This document shows positions 44,001 through 53,663 of a stretch of DNA of 64,000 nt, piece after piece. The stretch's first letter is position 1. Each line of letters starts with the position of its first letter. The stretch is from Simmondsia chinensis (Eukaryota > Streptophyta > Magnoliopsida > Caryophyllales > Simmondsiaceae). Under the pieces are notes generated by a model, which saw only the letters and a list, made by a program, of their open reading frames with translations, did not search any database and was not told the origin of the DNA. The position numbers and the translations under genes were made by a program. The DNA lies in contig JAGTTD010000010.1 of the NCBI GenBank assembly GCA_018398585.1, positions 1,877,501-1,941,500 of the forward strand, read 5' to 3'.

Positions 44001-45935
44001 TTTTATAATATATACCTATCAGAATTAATTTTTTCAATTTTTTAAATTAATATTGAAAAATTTATAAATTAATACAACAACAACAAACCCAGTGCCTCCA
44101 AGAGCTCCCGCATAAGCAGGGTCTGGGGGGGTTGTACGTAGCATTTCCCCTTCAGGGGGCTACCATGTTCGAATGACGACTCGATCTTCAGGTTGGGGTT
44201 CCGCGGAAACAACCTCTCTTCTACCCGGAAGGGGGAAGGCTGCGTACATCCACCCCCCAGACCCCGCTCGTGTGAGAGCCTCTGTAGCACTGGGACTGTT
44301 GTTGTTTGTTTACCTGTTAGATAAACTGTTCAGTTAATTATTTTCTTTCTGAATTATTCTATATAATAAATTAGTATTAAATAATTTCATATTTTATATA
44401 CTGAGTGTAGAAAATATATGTATTCTTATATATATTTATATAGCATCTTTAAGCTAATTGGGTGTAGCGTAATACTTTCATATTTTAAATAAAACGAATA
44501 ATTTTTTTTTTTCACGACTTGACTAAATAAATCCTTAACACTTTCGTAATGTTTTATTTCAGATTTGTAGTCAAAATCCCAGATGGTATGGACCCGGAAC
44601 AAGCGGCACCACTACTATGTGCGGGGGTAACGGTTTACAGCCCGTTAAAGCACTTCGGGTTGAACAAAAGTGGCCTAAGGGGAGGCATACTGGGATTAGG
44701 TGGAGTGGGTCATATGGGTGTCAAAATAGCGAAAGCGATGGGCCATCACGTAACAGTAATAAGCTCATCCGATAAGAAACGGGAAGAGGCACTGGTCGAC
44801 TTGGGTGCAGACCAGTACCTGGTGAGCTCAGACTCGGCTAAGATGCAGGAGTTGGCTGACTCCATGGACTATATCATTGACACAGTCCCGGTTTTTCACC
44901 CTCTTGAGCCGTACCTCTCGCTTTTGAAGCTCAATGGCAAGCTCGTCTTGATGGGTGTGATCAACACTCCTCTCCAATTTGTCAGCCCTATGGTCATGCT
45001 TGGTGAGTTACGCTTTATATATATAATTCTGTTTGTTATTTTTTCTGTTTCAAACTATTTTGTTATGACCACCTACGAACATTGGAACTCTAAATCAATC
45101 CTTTAGTCTATGCATTTTGTTATTACAACAAGACTCTATACATGAACTTGACACGAAAGGTAATGAATTGTTAATGTCGTAAGAGTATAATAGATCCAGC
45201 AAAATGCATAAGAGTGTAAAATATATTTCGTTAAAAATTGATTAGGATGTCAAAAAGATGTTTGAGGAGAGCGCTATGCAAGTAAGGATGTAAATAAACC
45301 AAACGTTTGGTGAATTGCTCGGGTTCTAAATCAAATAGAGCTATTTTGAGTACGTTTTTGGCGCTCGATACATTATCGAGTGTAGCTCAAGTAGGCGTGA
45401 TAAGCATAAAAAACCTAATTCAAGTAAGGAGATGCTCAACTTGTTTATGCTAGCAAACAGTTCGAAAAGGACTCTTTAAATGGCTAATTAGTGGCTCAAT
45501 AATGGTTTGATAATGAATCAATAGTAACTCAATAACCCGACTCTGTTGCGAGCTAAACTCGATGCCACACTCAATTTCATCGAACCGGGTTCAAACAAAG
45601 CTCGATAACGTCTAAGATTGATGCCACCTATATCAAAGTTTTCAGCTATTACGTAAAGACCCATAAATAATTCTATACACTAAATTCTAAACGATATCTA
45701 ACGTCCATTTGGTTGGCGAACAGGACGGAAGTCGATAACAGGGAGCTTCATAGGGAGCATGAAAGAGACAGAGGAAATGTTAGCATTTTGCAAGGAAAAA
45801 GGCGTCACTTCTCAAATCGAGGTCGTCAAGATGGACTACGTCAACCAGGCCTTAGAGCGCCTCGAGAAGAACGATGTCCGATACCGTTTCGTCGTTGACG
45901 TTGCAGGTAGCAAGCTCGACGAAGCCCAACACTGA
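35076..45935 (+). CDS. CAD: cinnamyl alcohol dehydrogenase (5 exons)
   Basis: Exons: 35076-35164, 36084-36197, 41359-41586, 44563-45002, 45724-45935. Introns are GT-AG and phases fit, giving 360 residues, the usual CAD length. It is a zinc medium-chain dehydrogenase that reduces cinnamaldehydes to monolignols with NADPH in the cytosol, the last step before lignin polymerisation. Catalytic zinc ligands Cys47, His69 and Cys163 and structural zinc ligands Cys100, 103, 106 and 114 are present. So are GLGGVG (188-193), Ser212 for NADP, and the pocket residues Thr49, Gln53, Leu58, Met60, Trp119, Phe299 and Ile300, at the positions known from Arabidopsis CAD5. Val95 replaces the Cys95 I recall there. 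The start [20 protein letters not shown] is the standard CAD start. A CT-rich leader lies just upstream. Intron 2 is 5161 bp and holds three 5S-headed SINEs. The frame is intact, so this is a bona fide CAD rather than a mannitol-dehydrogenase-like paralogue. Confidence 0.96.
35461..35625 (-). mobile_element. degraded 5S-headed SINE, intron 1 of CAD
   Basis: Family blocks in reverse order are 'tcccgtctaagcatgatctg', 'agatgtacacagc' and 'gagagattgtttcc'. A short 5S remnant, 'ggagatcactcgtctcgg', follows. Tail and most of the head are lost. Confidence 0.6.
35878..36050 (-). mobile_element. degraded TRIM-like LTR, intron 1 of CAD
   Basis: 'aaagttggtgcatatgag', 'aactaattggtaataggcgg', 'cctactagacttatagattg' and 'atctctttactctga' follow the family order in the minus direction. 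No target duplication is visible. The copy ends about 35 bp before exon 2. Confidence 0.5.
36298..36720. repeat. partly tandem copy of a dispersed repeat with a tRNA-like box, intron 2 of CAD
   Basis: The unit ('cccaaaagcttaagctgatg', 'tactctaatatgtg', 'gggctcacctcttaccttgt', 'ggggattcgaactcgtgaa', 'ggctctgatattatgttaag') occurs about two and a half times with a period near 180 bp. The complement of the fourth block, gagttcgaatcc, fits a pol III B box, and 'tatcagagcc' lies where an A box or primer-binding-like site would be. The class is undecided. Confidence 0.5.
37719..37988 (+). mobile_element. 5S-rRNA-headed SINE, intron 2 of CAD
   Basis: The 5S head runs from 'tactaatgtaatcggatctc' through 'gaactccgaagttaaacatg', 'cttgggcgaaagtagtacta' and 'ggatggataacctcctag'. 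The shared module then ends in a tail mutated to repeated gtc/gtcg. No clear target duplication was found. Confidence 0.82.
38629..38840 (-). mobile_element. 5S-rRNA-headed SINE, minus strand, head partly lost, intron 2 of CAD
   Basis: The tail is 'caataataat'. The module words are 'gagctcctgcataagtgagg' and 'gatgtacgtagccttacccc'. The 5S remnant in reverse complement, 'tattactcttgtccaagcgc', ends at 'aacttcagagtt'. The first 50 nt or so of the 5S head are missing. Confidence 0.78.
39652..39909 (+). mobile_element. full-length 5S-rRNA-headed SINE, intron 2 of CAD
   Basis: It starts 'tggttcatttaccaggcact'. The 5S head continues to 'gggtgacatcctgggaaatc' and the shared module to 'gcattgggtctg' and (ttg)n. 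Duplications of 17 bp with two mismatches (39635-39651, 39910-39926) flank it. Length is 258 bp. This is the most legible head-to-tail copy on the plus strand. Confidence 0.88.
39970..40430. other. degenerate repeat stretch in intron 2 of CAD
   Basis: It is made of words such as 'gacctaacttg', 'aacccaacccgag' and 'ctcgaaact', like 26200-26960. The rest of the intron to 41358 is AT-rich, with a small 'gtttgacccgagtcag' direct repeat (about 40690 and 40757). Confidence 0.4.
42561..42780 (-). mobile_element. 5S-rRNA-headed SINE, minus strand, intron 3 of CAD
   Basis: The 15-bp duplications gcatgggcaacatta (42546-42560) and gcatgggtaacatta (42781-42795) differ at one base. The 5S part in reverse complement shows 'actattctcgcccaagcatg' and 'gaggtcaccaatcttg'. 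The module has an internal deletion, and the tail is decayed to 'aaagcaaaagcaac'. Length is 220 bp. Confidence 0.83.
42807..43291. mobile_element. Tourist-like MITE, intron 3 of CAD
   Basis: The ends gggtctgtttgggattg and caattccaaacaggccc are inverted repeats with the 3-bp duplication taa at 42804-42806 and 43292-43294. The 485-bp interior contains 'aagcagaa' and 'gtgctttt' words and no gene. Confidence 0.75.
43416..43602. mobile_element. hAT-like MITE, intron 3 of CAD
   Basis: 'ggccagtccggac', 'aatggggcccttcatat', 'aattttgaggacccc' and 'ggttgcttggatcgcttg' follow the order of the family at 4915-5117. Confidence 0.45.
43627..43945. repeat. gagctcga-type repeat, intron 3 of CAD
   Basis: It starts 'gggtgtgaataggcg' and ends 'cagctcatatgcacccc'. 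The interior words 'gttgagctcgtgtttg' and 'gagcttagcgagct' are as in the hAT-like elements. A related remnant lies in intron 4 (about 45276-45640). Target duplications were not confirmed. Confidence 0.45.
44072..44312. mobile_element. two head-to-head copies of the TTG-tailed 3' module, intron 3 of CAD
   Basis: The left half (about 44072-44168) is a minus copy: (aac)n, 'cccagtgcctcca', 'gcataagcagggtctggggg'. The right half (about 44185-44312) is a plus copy: 'gcggaaacaacctctc', 'gaagggggaaggctgcgtac', 'gagcctctgtagcactggg', gttgttg. Neither half has a 5S head. The arrangement forms an imperfect inverted repeat with arms of about 100 nt. Confidence 0.8.
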
Positions 45936-46654
45936 TCGAACCACCGACTCTCTTTACTGTTATTTCTTGCACTTTTTAAAAGTTTTTTTTTTTTTTTTCC
46001 AACAAGAAAAAGGGGTCTTGATGATGTAAAATTTGTGGTGGTGTGTGACTTTTATCATTGTAATTTGACCTGAGAAACTTGTTTACTTGTTAATCTTGTA
46101 TATTTGGGTGATTATAAATTGATATACCTCAATCTTAATGAAATTATTTTTTCATTAGTTAAGTTTTAGGATTGTTTAGTACAAGAAAATATGATAGAAA
46201 TAGAACAAAAAGAAAAAGAATAAATTACATATTATTATCTTAAGGTATGGTGTATTATTTTTCTAGTCCACAAATTTTGTAAATAATTTTTTATTTCAAA
46301 AAGTTATGTATATTTAATAAAATAATTTAAATAACAATGTGTAAGGAAACAAAACAGGCTCCACTTGTATTCTTTTATATCGTTGAATATATGTAACTTT
46401 TTAGATAAAAAAATTATTTTATAAAGTTTGTAGACAAAAAAATCAATACACTAGACCTTGAGGTACTAATATGTTATCCAAAATAATATCAAAGTATGGT
46501 GAAGAAAAGAGAAATTGTGAGCAGAATTGTGAAAGATCTCAAGCAACATCCCATTATTAAGAAAAAAGAATTAGCTTTGCATCACAACACAAGCTGTTAT
46601 TTGGCTTGATTAGTGAACATACTTAAATTGTTAAAATACTAGTCCAGACGACCA

Positions 46655-47042
46655 CGACGACAACCAAAAAAAAAAAAAAAAAATTCAATGCCTCAAGGGC
46701 TCATGCCTCTGTAGGGTTTGGGAGGGGTGGTATACGCAACCTTACCCCTTCAGGGTGCTACCCCAAAAAGGGGCTATGTCCGAAGACTCCCGACCTAGAA
46801 AGCATACAAACAACAGGGAAAGGCATAGAGCAACAATGGGCAATAGTAGACAATGAGCAGTAAGTAATAATAGCAATAAGCAACGAAGCAGCTAACATCA
46901 TGCCACATAGCACTACAAAGCACAAAACATTGCGGCACGAGCGATCAGCAACGCACAACAAAAACAAGTAGCAAGTATAAGCAAAACGGGGTACATATAA
47001 GCTTAGGGTCGGTCTCCCAGATGACCTTTGTCCAAAATAAGA
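46655..47042 (-). mobile_element. 5'-truncated RTE LINE 3' end (divergent subfamily), minus strand
   Basis: Perfect 14-bp duplications, agtccagacgacca, lie at 46641-46654 and 47043-47056. The plus strand reads 'cgacgacaacc', an A-run, then the shared module, then 240 bp of 3' UTR that differs in detail from the copies at 31193 and 34073. The 388-bp copy lies between the CAD gene and the PRKRIP1 homologue. Confidence 0.83.
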
Positions 47043-47096
47043 AGTCCAGACGACCAAATTGAATTTGTACAAGAGAATTCTAGCTTGTAATTCATA

Positions 47097-47115
47097 CAAC
47101 AACAAACCCAGTGCC
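47097..47115 (-). mobile_element. 19-nt retroinsertion: only the end of the TTG-tailed family
   Basis: The insert caacaacaaacccagtgcc is the complement of the last 19 nt of the family (ggcactgggtttgttgttg). Perfect 16-bp duplications, tagcttgtaattcata, flank it at 47081-47096 and 47116-47131. It is an extreme 5' truncation. Confidence 0.9.
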
Positions 47116-47479
47116 TAGCTTGTAATTCATAATACCAATTATTGTCCAAATTGATGATCTTTCGGTATCCAAGTTTGAATCGATGAACACTAATATAAAG
47201 ATGATGGTTTATACAAAAATGGATTGGATCCCCAATTTAAGGGCAAGAATCCAATAGTCCGACTATCATATGGTTTATACTAAGAAAAAAGTACTTCTAA
47301 AATACAGATTGTAGCCAAAAAAAAATTTCCCCAGTTCTCTCATATGTCAGACTCCGAATTCAAATGGGTCAAAATACCTCGAAAGAGCGTTATGTTAAAG
47401 GATCATCATGTTTGATACATACAGAAAAGGGAGCAATATGTTTCAGAAAGGAACGTACAAATTCTGCAAACCTGATTAA

Positions 47480-47708
47480 GGGTATGTTCGACAAAGCTGG
47501 GAGAAAACTACTATTTTGTCTAAATAAGGGTATTTTCGTTTGAAAATTTTGCTTTTGCTCTGGTTTGAAGGAGAAACACTACTTTTTACTTCTGTTTAAA
47601 AGAAGAAACTAGATCTCTTTTCAGACCAACACTCTTGAAGTCTGAAAAAAATGTCGTTTCCAGAAATAAAACAATTTCGTCTAGAAAAGGAACTTGGCCA
47701 AACAGATC
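47480..47708. mobile_element. Tourist-like MITE downstream of the PRKRIP1 homologue
   Basis: The left end is gggtatgttcgacaaag and the right end cttggccaaacagatc, with taa on both sides (47477-47479, 47709-47711). Length is 229 bp. The interior words match 42807-43291. Confidence 0.5.
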
Positions 47709-47876
47709 TAAAGACGTCATAGAGTTCTAATAGTGTCAGAAACAAGCCCACCATCTTAGAACTTTCCACTTTCGTGTACTAATAAGACAGAATACACGTT
47801 AACATAATGCTCTTCCAAGATATTTTAAATGATTCAAACTTTTCCCTCCAGTTGTTACCTGCAAGCTTTACTGGGC

Positions 47877-50800
47877 TCATGCTTGTTCACCATTGTCGCT
47901 GTCACCGCTATCATCAGAAGATTCCTCGTTCCGATGCTCTTCTCCACCAGCATTAAGTTTGCTTTTCTTCTCCTTCTTTCTCTGCTTCTTCTTCTGACGC
48001 TTCTGACGTTTCTTTGCTGTGCGTTCCTCAGCAGCTTTCAGTCGTTGTTCCCTTCTCATGTTGAACTCTGCCACCTCCTTCCTCCTTTGATAGTCCACGT
48101 CCATCCTTGCAAGCCGGTCTTGCTCTTTTCGTCTCATTTGTCGATACTAAGAGCAAGGATAAAGGGAAATCAAGAGATGTAAATGAGCGGAGAACTCATG
48201 AAACAACGGTATTAATCACTGCCCATGTAAGTTTAAGTCCTGTTTGCTAGTTGTTAAAAAAATGTTTTTTCAAGCACTTTTTAGAAGCACTTTTGTAAAA
48301 AGTACTTTCGATAAGGGTATTTTTATTTGAAAAAGTTTTAGATTTTGCTTGTCCTTTTGCTTTGAAGGAGAAATACTTTCATTTGCTTCTACTTAAAAGC
48401 TGAAAACTAGCTTATGCTTCTAAACACGCTCAAATTATGGAAGTGTTTCTTCCATAAAAATAAATAAAAGCACTTCTAAAAAAAAAAAAAAAAGAAGGCC
48501 AAACAGACCCTTAACAAGAAATCTGCATCAAAATAACAAAAGGGGAAAAAAATCAACATATAAGTTCAGCGTGCTACTCCAACTAAGCCAATTGCTTTTA
48601 AGATGAAACCTATTTGGCAAATCTCTTTGAGTAACACTACTCAAGTAGAACTCTCTTTTTATGAAATTCTAAATTTTACATATTCACATTCGTAGTTCCT
48701 ACATATGATCAGGTTTATATATTGATGTCATATATGGCAACTCTGTGAGTTGAGTCCAAGGCCATGTTAGATTTCATTAGCTCCGCATAAAGCTAAGGTA
48801 GCTCAACTCATTACAAGTCTGAGCATAGCTCAAACCTTGTAAAGCTCGAGGTCATGAGCATACGGTTTAAACAAGCTTAATTATTGAAAAGTATGCCAGT
48901 TTATACCACGGGATCAACAACGGCCATAAAGCATAACCTGTCAAACACATGATCAGTGAACTGCAGATAAACATCAAAAAATTTCTTCTTTTTGGTAACA
49001 TGCTTCTCCATTGTTTGCCAAGAATAATGAGCCATGCGTGAATTTCTTTCTAGGTAGGAAGCTTGTTACTTTGCAATACAAAGACTGATACGCCGTGGAT
49101 TATCAAGACTCTGATTCAAGTTATTAACAGACAAGTTGGAAAAGGCACCCATTTCGGAGCCAACTATACGGCCAGAGAGACGAATAGTGAAGTAGACTGA
49201 GTAGTCAAGGAAGAAATGAGCGTTAACTAGAGGATTGCTTCGAACTACCCCCTCCGCAGCTTGCAAAAATTGTAATCCTCGAATTGAAAACCTTTTCTTT
49301 GAACAAACAGGTTTCTCGAATCTCCGGTAGCAAGTCTAAGGAGAAAGGCACAATCTTGAGACATCAAAAAGACGTATTTGGACGTGGATCACAGACGAAC
49401 ACCTTCCGCTAAGAACTCACTGGTTTTTTTGAGATACACGACTCATTAGGTATGCATTCATGGAAGCTAAGTCTACACCCTAAAACGATACCCCATGTTT
49501 GGAACCCATTGTTCAGAAACGGCGCAGTGTGCTCAGATAAAACTCCAACAAAAATCTACTACCACCGATTGAATCTAAAAAAAACCCGGTTTGGATTCAT
49601 GGCCATAAGAGAATCCTCTACTTTGACATTCCACAAGATAAAGTTCCCTCCATCGGCTTTTAAGTGCCTTATGGTAAGCACAACAGTACTTTCACCAATG
49701 AAGCATAATACCAAACGATGTATCGAGTTCCTATACTGGATAAGTATCCAGGTTTGTCAAACGAGCCAAACTACTTCACATCACGACATCACTGGAAAAT
49801 CTATTGCCTCCAATCATAATCTAGCAATTGAGAGATTGCAACTTCCAAAGCATTCATAGAACATGCCAGACATCGAAATAGTAAACCCTGAACAGATTTA
49901 TATTATTACAATCTTCCTCCCCATGTAGGAACAATTTACAAGGAGATAGATTTCCCATCAAAATTCCAGGATACAAAACAGGATGAACAAAGACTAAGTG
50001 AAATCAAAGTGATCTCTCAACTTTTTAAGTTATCGAACGCACCTCTATAACTATGTATTTGTATTCATTCAACCCGGTGTTGCAATTTTCTTACAAGTTC
50101 AATTCTATCACAAGCTAAGTTTACGTGTATATCAATTTATTAGCTTGATATGCCTTCAATCAAATCATCCACATCATATGATGTTATCTTTTCATTTTCT
50201 CTTTTTACAAATGCAAGATGCAACAAGAGAGTCTTAATGATCAACGAACTTTCTGAGTGACTTCTTGTTATTAGTATCGGATAGTGACTCCAATCGTATG
50301 TCAGTAAACCAACTATCCTATAACTATAATTTCAATTACCAACAGCGTTAGGGAAAAAAAATGGATGAATTGGAGTACAGAGCTAAATTGATACAAAATG
50401 ATAATTGAGGAGATATGATGAAATCAAAGTCAAATGGATAACTTTAATATCAAGTAATAGTTCAACAATTTTAATCGCAATTATCCTAAATTTCAAGCTA
50501 AGATAAGCTATAATTAGTGCGAAACAACCAACTCTCCTACAAGCTTAAGTTGATGGATGAAGGCCAATGAATGATATTATAATCTAACATATGTCCCCTC
50601 ACGCGAATGGCCATAGGCTCAAAGCGTGATTAGTGCATATGCCCACCCCATACTCGTGCTTAAATTACGTTAATAATCAAAGTGGAGGCGGTTGAGTTTC
50701 AAACTCGTGACTTCTTGGTCAAGAAGGCTGCTCTGATACCATGTTCGGCAACAAGCATTCTCAAAAACTTAAATTGATGGATGAAGGACCAAGATTGGTT

Positions 50801-51236
50801 TTGTTCTCACACAATGGTTACTCTAATATCAAGCAATAATTAAACAACTTGAATCAAATTTATCCTAAAACGCAAGCTATCAAGAGATGCAATAAGTTTT
50901 AGCCTAGGGTTTTGCTAGGGTTTTCAATAGATAAATCCCAAAGATAAAGATGAAATTAACCTGATGAAAATCGCCGGATCCGGACCCGGCGGAACTACCG
51001 GAAGTATTGCTAACACGAACTGGAACATTCTCGATGATTCGCCGGAGCTTAATCTCCAAATCCTCCTCTTCTTCCCTGAACACCAGCGCCGGCGGCACGT
51101 ACTCTACAATCGCGCTAGACTTGGCGCCGTCGCCGGGAGGCTTTGGCGGCAGCCCCACCGCCTTCGCGGTGTCGGTTTTCGCCTCCACCAGTTGCAAGTG
51201 CCCTTCGAGGACGGACTTCGCTTGACCCGTCGACAT
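47877..51236 (-). CDS. PRKRIP1: PRKRIP1 (DUF1168) homologue, spliceosome-associated
   Basis: Exon 1 is 51236-50961 and exon 2 is 48146-47877, with a 2814-bp GT-AG intron in phase 0, giving 181 residues. Residues 1-92 include the block IVEYVPPALVFREEEEDLE and a Ser/Gly-rich linker ending GDFHQ. Residues 93-132 (YRQMRRKEQDRLARMDVDY onward) form a charged helix. Residues 135-155 are almost all Lys/Arg/Gln, and the tail is acidic (EESSDDSGDSDNGE). This order matches PRKR-interacting protein 1, a nuclear RNA-binding protein found in late human spliceosomes. A spliceosomal role in plants is inferred from that. The gene runs towards CAD, whose stop lies 1.9 kb away. The intron contains MITEs and an unexplained open stretch (49066-49326). 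Confidence 0.9.
48236..48510. mobile_element. Tourist-like MITE in the PRKRIP1 homologue intron
   Basis: It starts agtcctgtttgctag and ends gaaggccaaacagaccc, with tta at 48233-48235 and 48511-48513. It starts about 90 bp inside the intron from exon 2, on the acceptor side. Confidence 0.6.
49066..49326 (-). pseudogene. unidentified open stretch, possible exon relic, in the PRKRIP1 intron
   Basis: On the minus strand the frame is open for about 85 codons before a stop at 49066, with non-repetitive composition: KKRFSIRGLQFLQAAEGVV, SNPLVNAHFFLDYSVYFTIR and NLNQSLDNPRRISLCIAK are successive pieces. The residue mix looks protein-like, unlike the low-complexity frames elsewhere. I do not recognise the family, and there is no start context or neighbouring exon. 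It may be a relic of a gene, or chance. Confidence 0.3.
50480..50800. repeat. dispersed repeat, family of 36298-36720, in the PRKRIP1 intron
   Basis: It has 'cctacaagcttaagttgatg', 'atatgtcccctcacgcgaat', 'gtttcaaactcgtgacttc' and 'gctctgataccatgtt'. A diverged direct repeat of about 60 bp surrounds it ('taatatcaagtaatagttca' at 50448 and 'taatatcaagcaataattaa' at 50824). This suggests a short element with terminal direct repeats. Confidence 0.45.
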
Positions 51237-51582
51237 TACGAGTGACGAGAGTGGCGGTGGCAGAAGCTAATGTAGATATTGACTATATTTGACAAATAAT
51301 TTTTATAATATTTTTGTTATCTTTTAGTTTTTTAATTAGTCAAAAAGTTAATAATATTATTTGGTTAAAATTTTATTGTTAGTATTTTTTATAGTGTTTA
51401 AATTTTAAAAAATAGCTTTTTAAAAGCTAAGCAATTTAGTTCTTAGTTTTTTATTATATAACCAAATTTTATTTATCTTTTTATAATAATTCACTAACTT
51501 CAGCTAAATGCTAATAGCTAATAATTACAACCAAACATAGTCATTGCAAAATCTAACAAGACACCATAATTTAAAAAAAAGG

Positions 51583-52690
51583 ATAATATTCAAAAAAAGA
51601 CCTCCAACTGTTAGACAAAAATCAAAATGACTCATTAAACTTTTAATTTCATCAAAAATATTTTCAAACTATTAGTGAAAATCAATATAATCCCCCCAAC
51701 TTTTAATTTCATCAAAAATATCCCGTAAACTATTCACCAAAGTCAATTGACCCTTCCACCTTTTAATTTTATCAAAGACACCCCAAAACTACTAACTAAA
51801 ATTAATTGATCTTCCAACTTTAAAAATTATATCATAGATATCCGAAATAATTAAAAAATTCAAAAACTTTGATTTAGAATTTCTAAAACTTGATAATATA
51901 CCTTTCAGGTGTTATAAGTTTTTAAAATATTTTCATAATAGCCTAAATTTTGATAATTTGTTTCCATGTTCTATCTATATAACTCTGTTAGTATTTCATT
52001 AAATTAGACTAACTCCATGCTTGAAAAATAACTCCCCTGTAGGGAAAAAAATGTCATATATACTTAAAACAATTATAAAATAAAAAAATTTATAATAATT
52101 TTTATTTATTAATTTTTAAAATTATTTATTAGCAGATTTAGTTAGTTCTAGAATTTTTAAAATTTTAAAATTGTTTTAAATATAAATAATAACTAAATTA
52201 TGTTTGACAAAAAATAATTAAATTATGTTTAAGATATTTTTTTAAATTTTATTTGTTATATCATCATAATTTAGCAGAATATTAATAAAGCTGCGGGGAG
52301 AATATTTGAAAAGGAAATTAAAAAGTTTCTCAAAAATATTTTAAAATCTTGGGGCATTTATAAAATAAATTGTTAAGCGTCAATGTAACAAAAATAATTT
52401 TTTTCTATATTTTGACATTTTTGAATATTTTTGGTAAAATTTAATGCTAAGGATTAAATTGGTGTTCATTAATAGTTTGGGGTGTCATTGACATAATTTA
52501 GAAGTTGGAGGGGTTACATTGATTTTTACTGTATTTGATAAAATTAGAAGTTGGGTTATTATATTAATTTTGACCAATAGTTTGGTGGTATTTTTAATGA
52601 AATTGAAAGTTCGGAGGTCACTTTGACTGTAACTAATAGTTCGGGAAGTCTCTTTGAATATTATTTAAAAAAATTGATAGTGAATTTTGA
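51583..52690. mobile_element. fold-back element with 60-bp tandem repeats in its arms
   Basis: Left arm: four consecutive repeats of 60 bp at 51601-51840, each carrying 'aacttttaatttcatcaaa'-like words. Right arm (about 52440-52670): the same words in reverse complement ('gataaaattagaagttggg', 'aatgaaattgaaagttcgg'). The extreme ends 'ggataatattcaaaaaaag' and 'tctttgaatattatttaaa' are complementary. The central part (about 51850-52430) is AT-rich without a gene. Confidence 0.65.
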
Positions 52691-53651
52691 TATGTACCTA
52701 AATTAGGTATTTAGAGTCTATAGCATTAGGGTAACCTAACATGTAGTGTAGTGGGTCCCGCTGAAGTATAAATTATTATATAAATAGTGGGTCATTGCAT
52801 TTACAAGTTATCGAATGAAATATTATCTTAATGTTTTCTCTCTCTCTCTCTCTTTAATTTTTAATATTTTAATATTTTCTTTTAATTTTTAGTCTATTTT
52901 AATTTAGATCGTATTAGATTTGAATTTGGGGTTACCCTTTTAATCAGCTTAGATAACTGGGTTAAATTTAAGTTTGACCCATTTAACTTGAAATTAACAT
53001 GTTTAGCTTGTTTATAAAATAACTTGAACTATATTTAATAATATTTATCAGATGGTTTATTCTAACAATTAATAATATGTCATGTGTTTACTATTAGTAT
53101 CAATCGTAAGGTGTATTATTAATATGTTTGTAAATTGATAGCTACTATTTGGTGAAAATAGTCACAAATATAATTGAATGGATAATTCACGGGCTACCGT
53201 TTAATAATCGGGTTAGGCAGGGGTTGAGAGTTCATAATTCGTTTAATAAATGGATTAAGTTTATGTTGACTTGTCTAGGCTTCATCCTGTGTAATGTATG
53301 TGTGGTATTTGTTGTGTATTGTATTTTATAATTGTGAATTTTTGTATTAACTGAATAAATTATTTTAAATTACATAAACTAATGTTTAATGTACATAATT
53401 TGCATTGTAATAAATTATGAAACGCCTGATCCAAAAGATCAAGAAATTATTGGCTAATAAATTTGATGTCTTGTCTCTCTTTATGGTCTCATCTCGATAA
53501 TTTGGCTTGCTCTCCCACTTGAAGTATGTTGTGATTAGTAGTTTAGTGTTTCATTTTAAATAGTTAATACAAACCAAAATATAATAGTTAAGCGAAGGAT
53601 ATTTAAGTATGATAAATAAACAAGTTAAGTTCTATATTTTCAAGTACCCCT
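52691..53651. other. AT-rich intergenic DNA
   Basis: A (ct)n run lies near 52838-52853. 'cgggctaccgtttaataatcgg' and similar words near 53190 belong to no family I recognise. No gene is visible. Confidence 0.35.
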
Positions 53652-53663
53652 CCCCCTAACTCT

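Noticed and set aside
46758..47105. 115-codon open frame on the minus strand
   Set aside because: It lies within a truncated LINE 3' UTR and its flanking duplication.
49452..49859. 135-codon open frame on the plus strand in the PRKRIP1 intron
   Set aside because: No recognisable domain, antisense to the host gene and without splice or promoter context.
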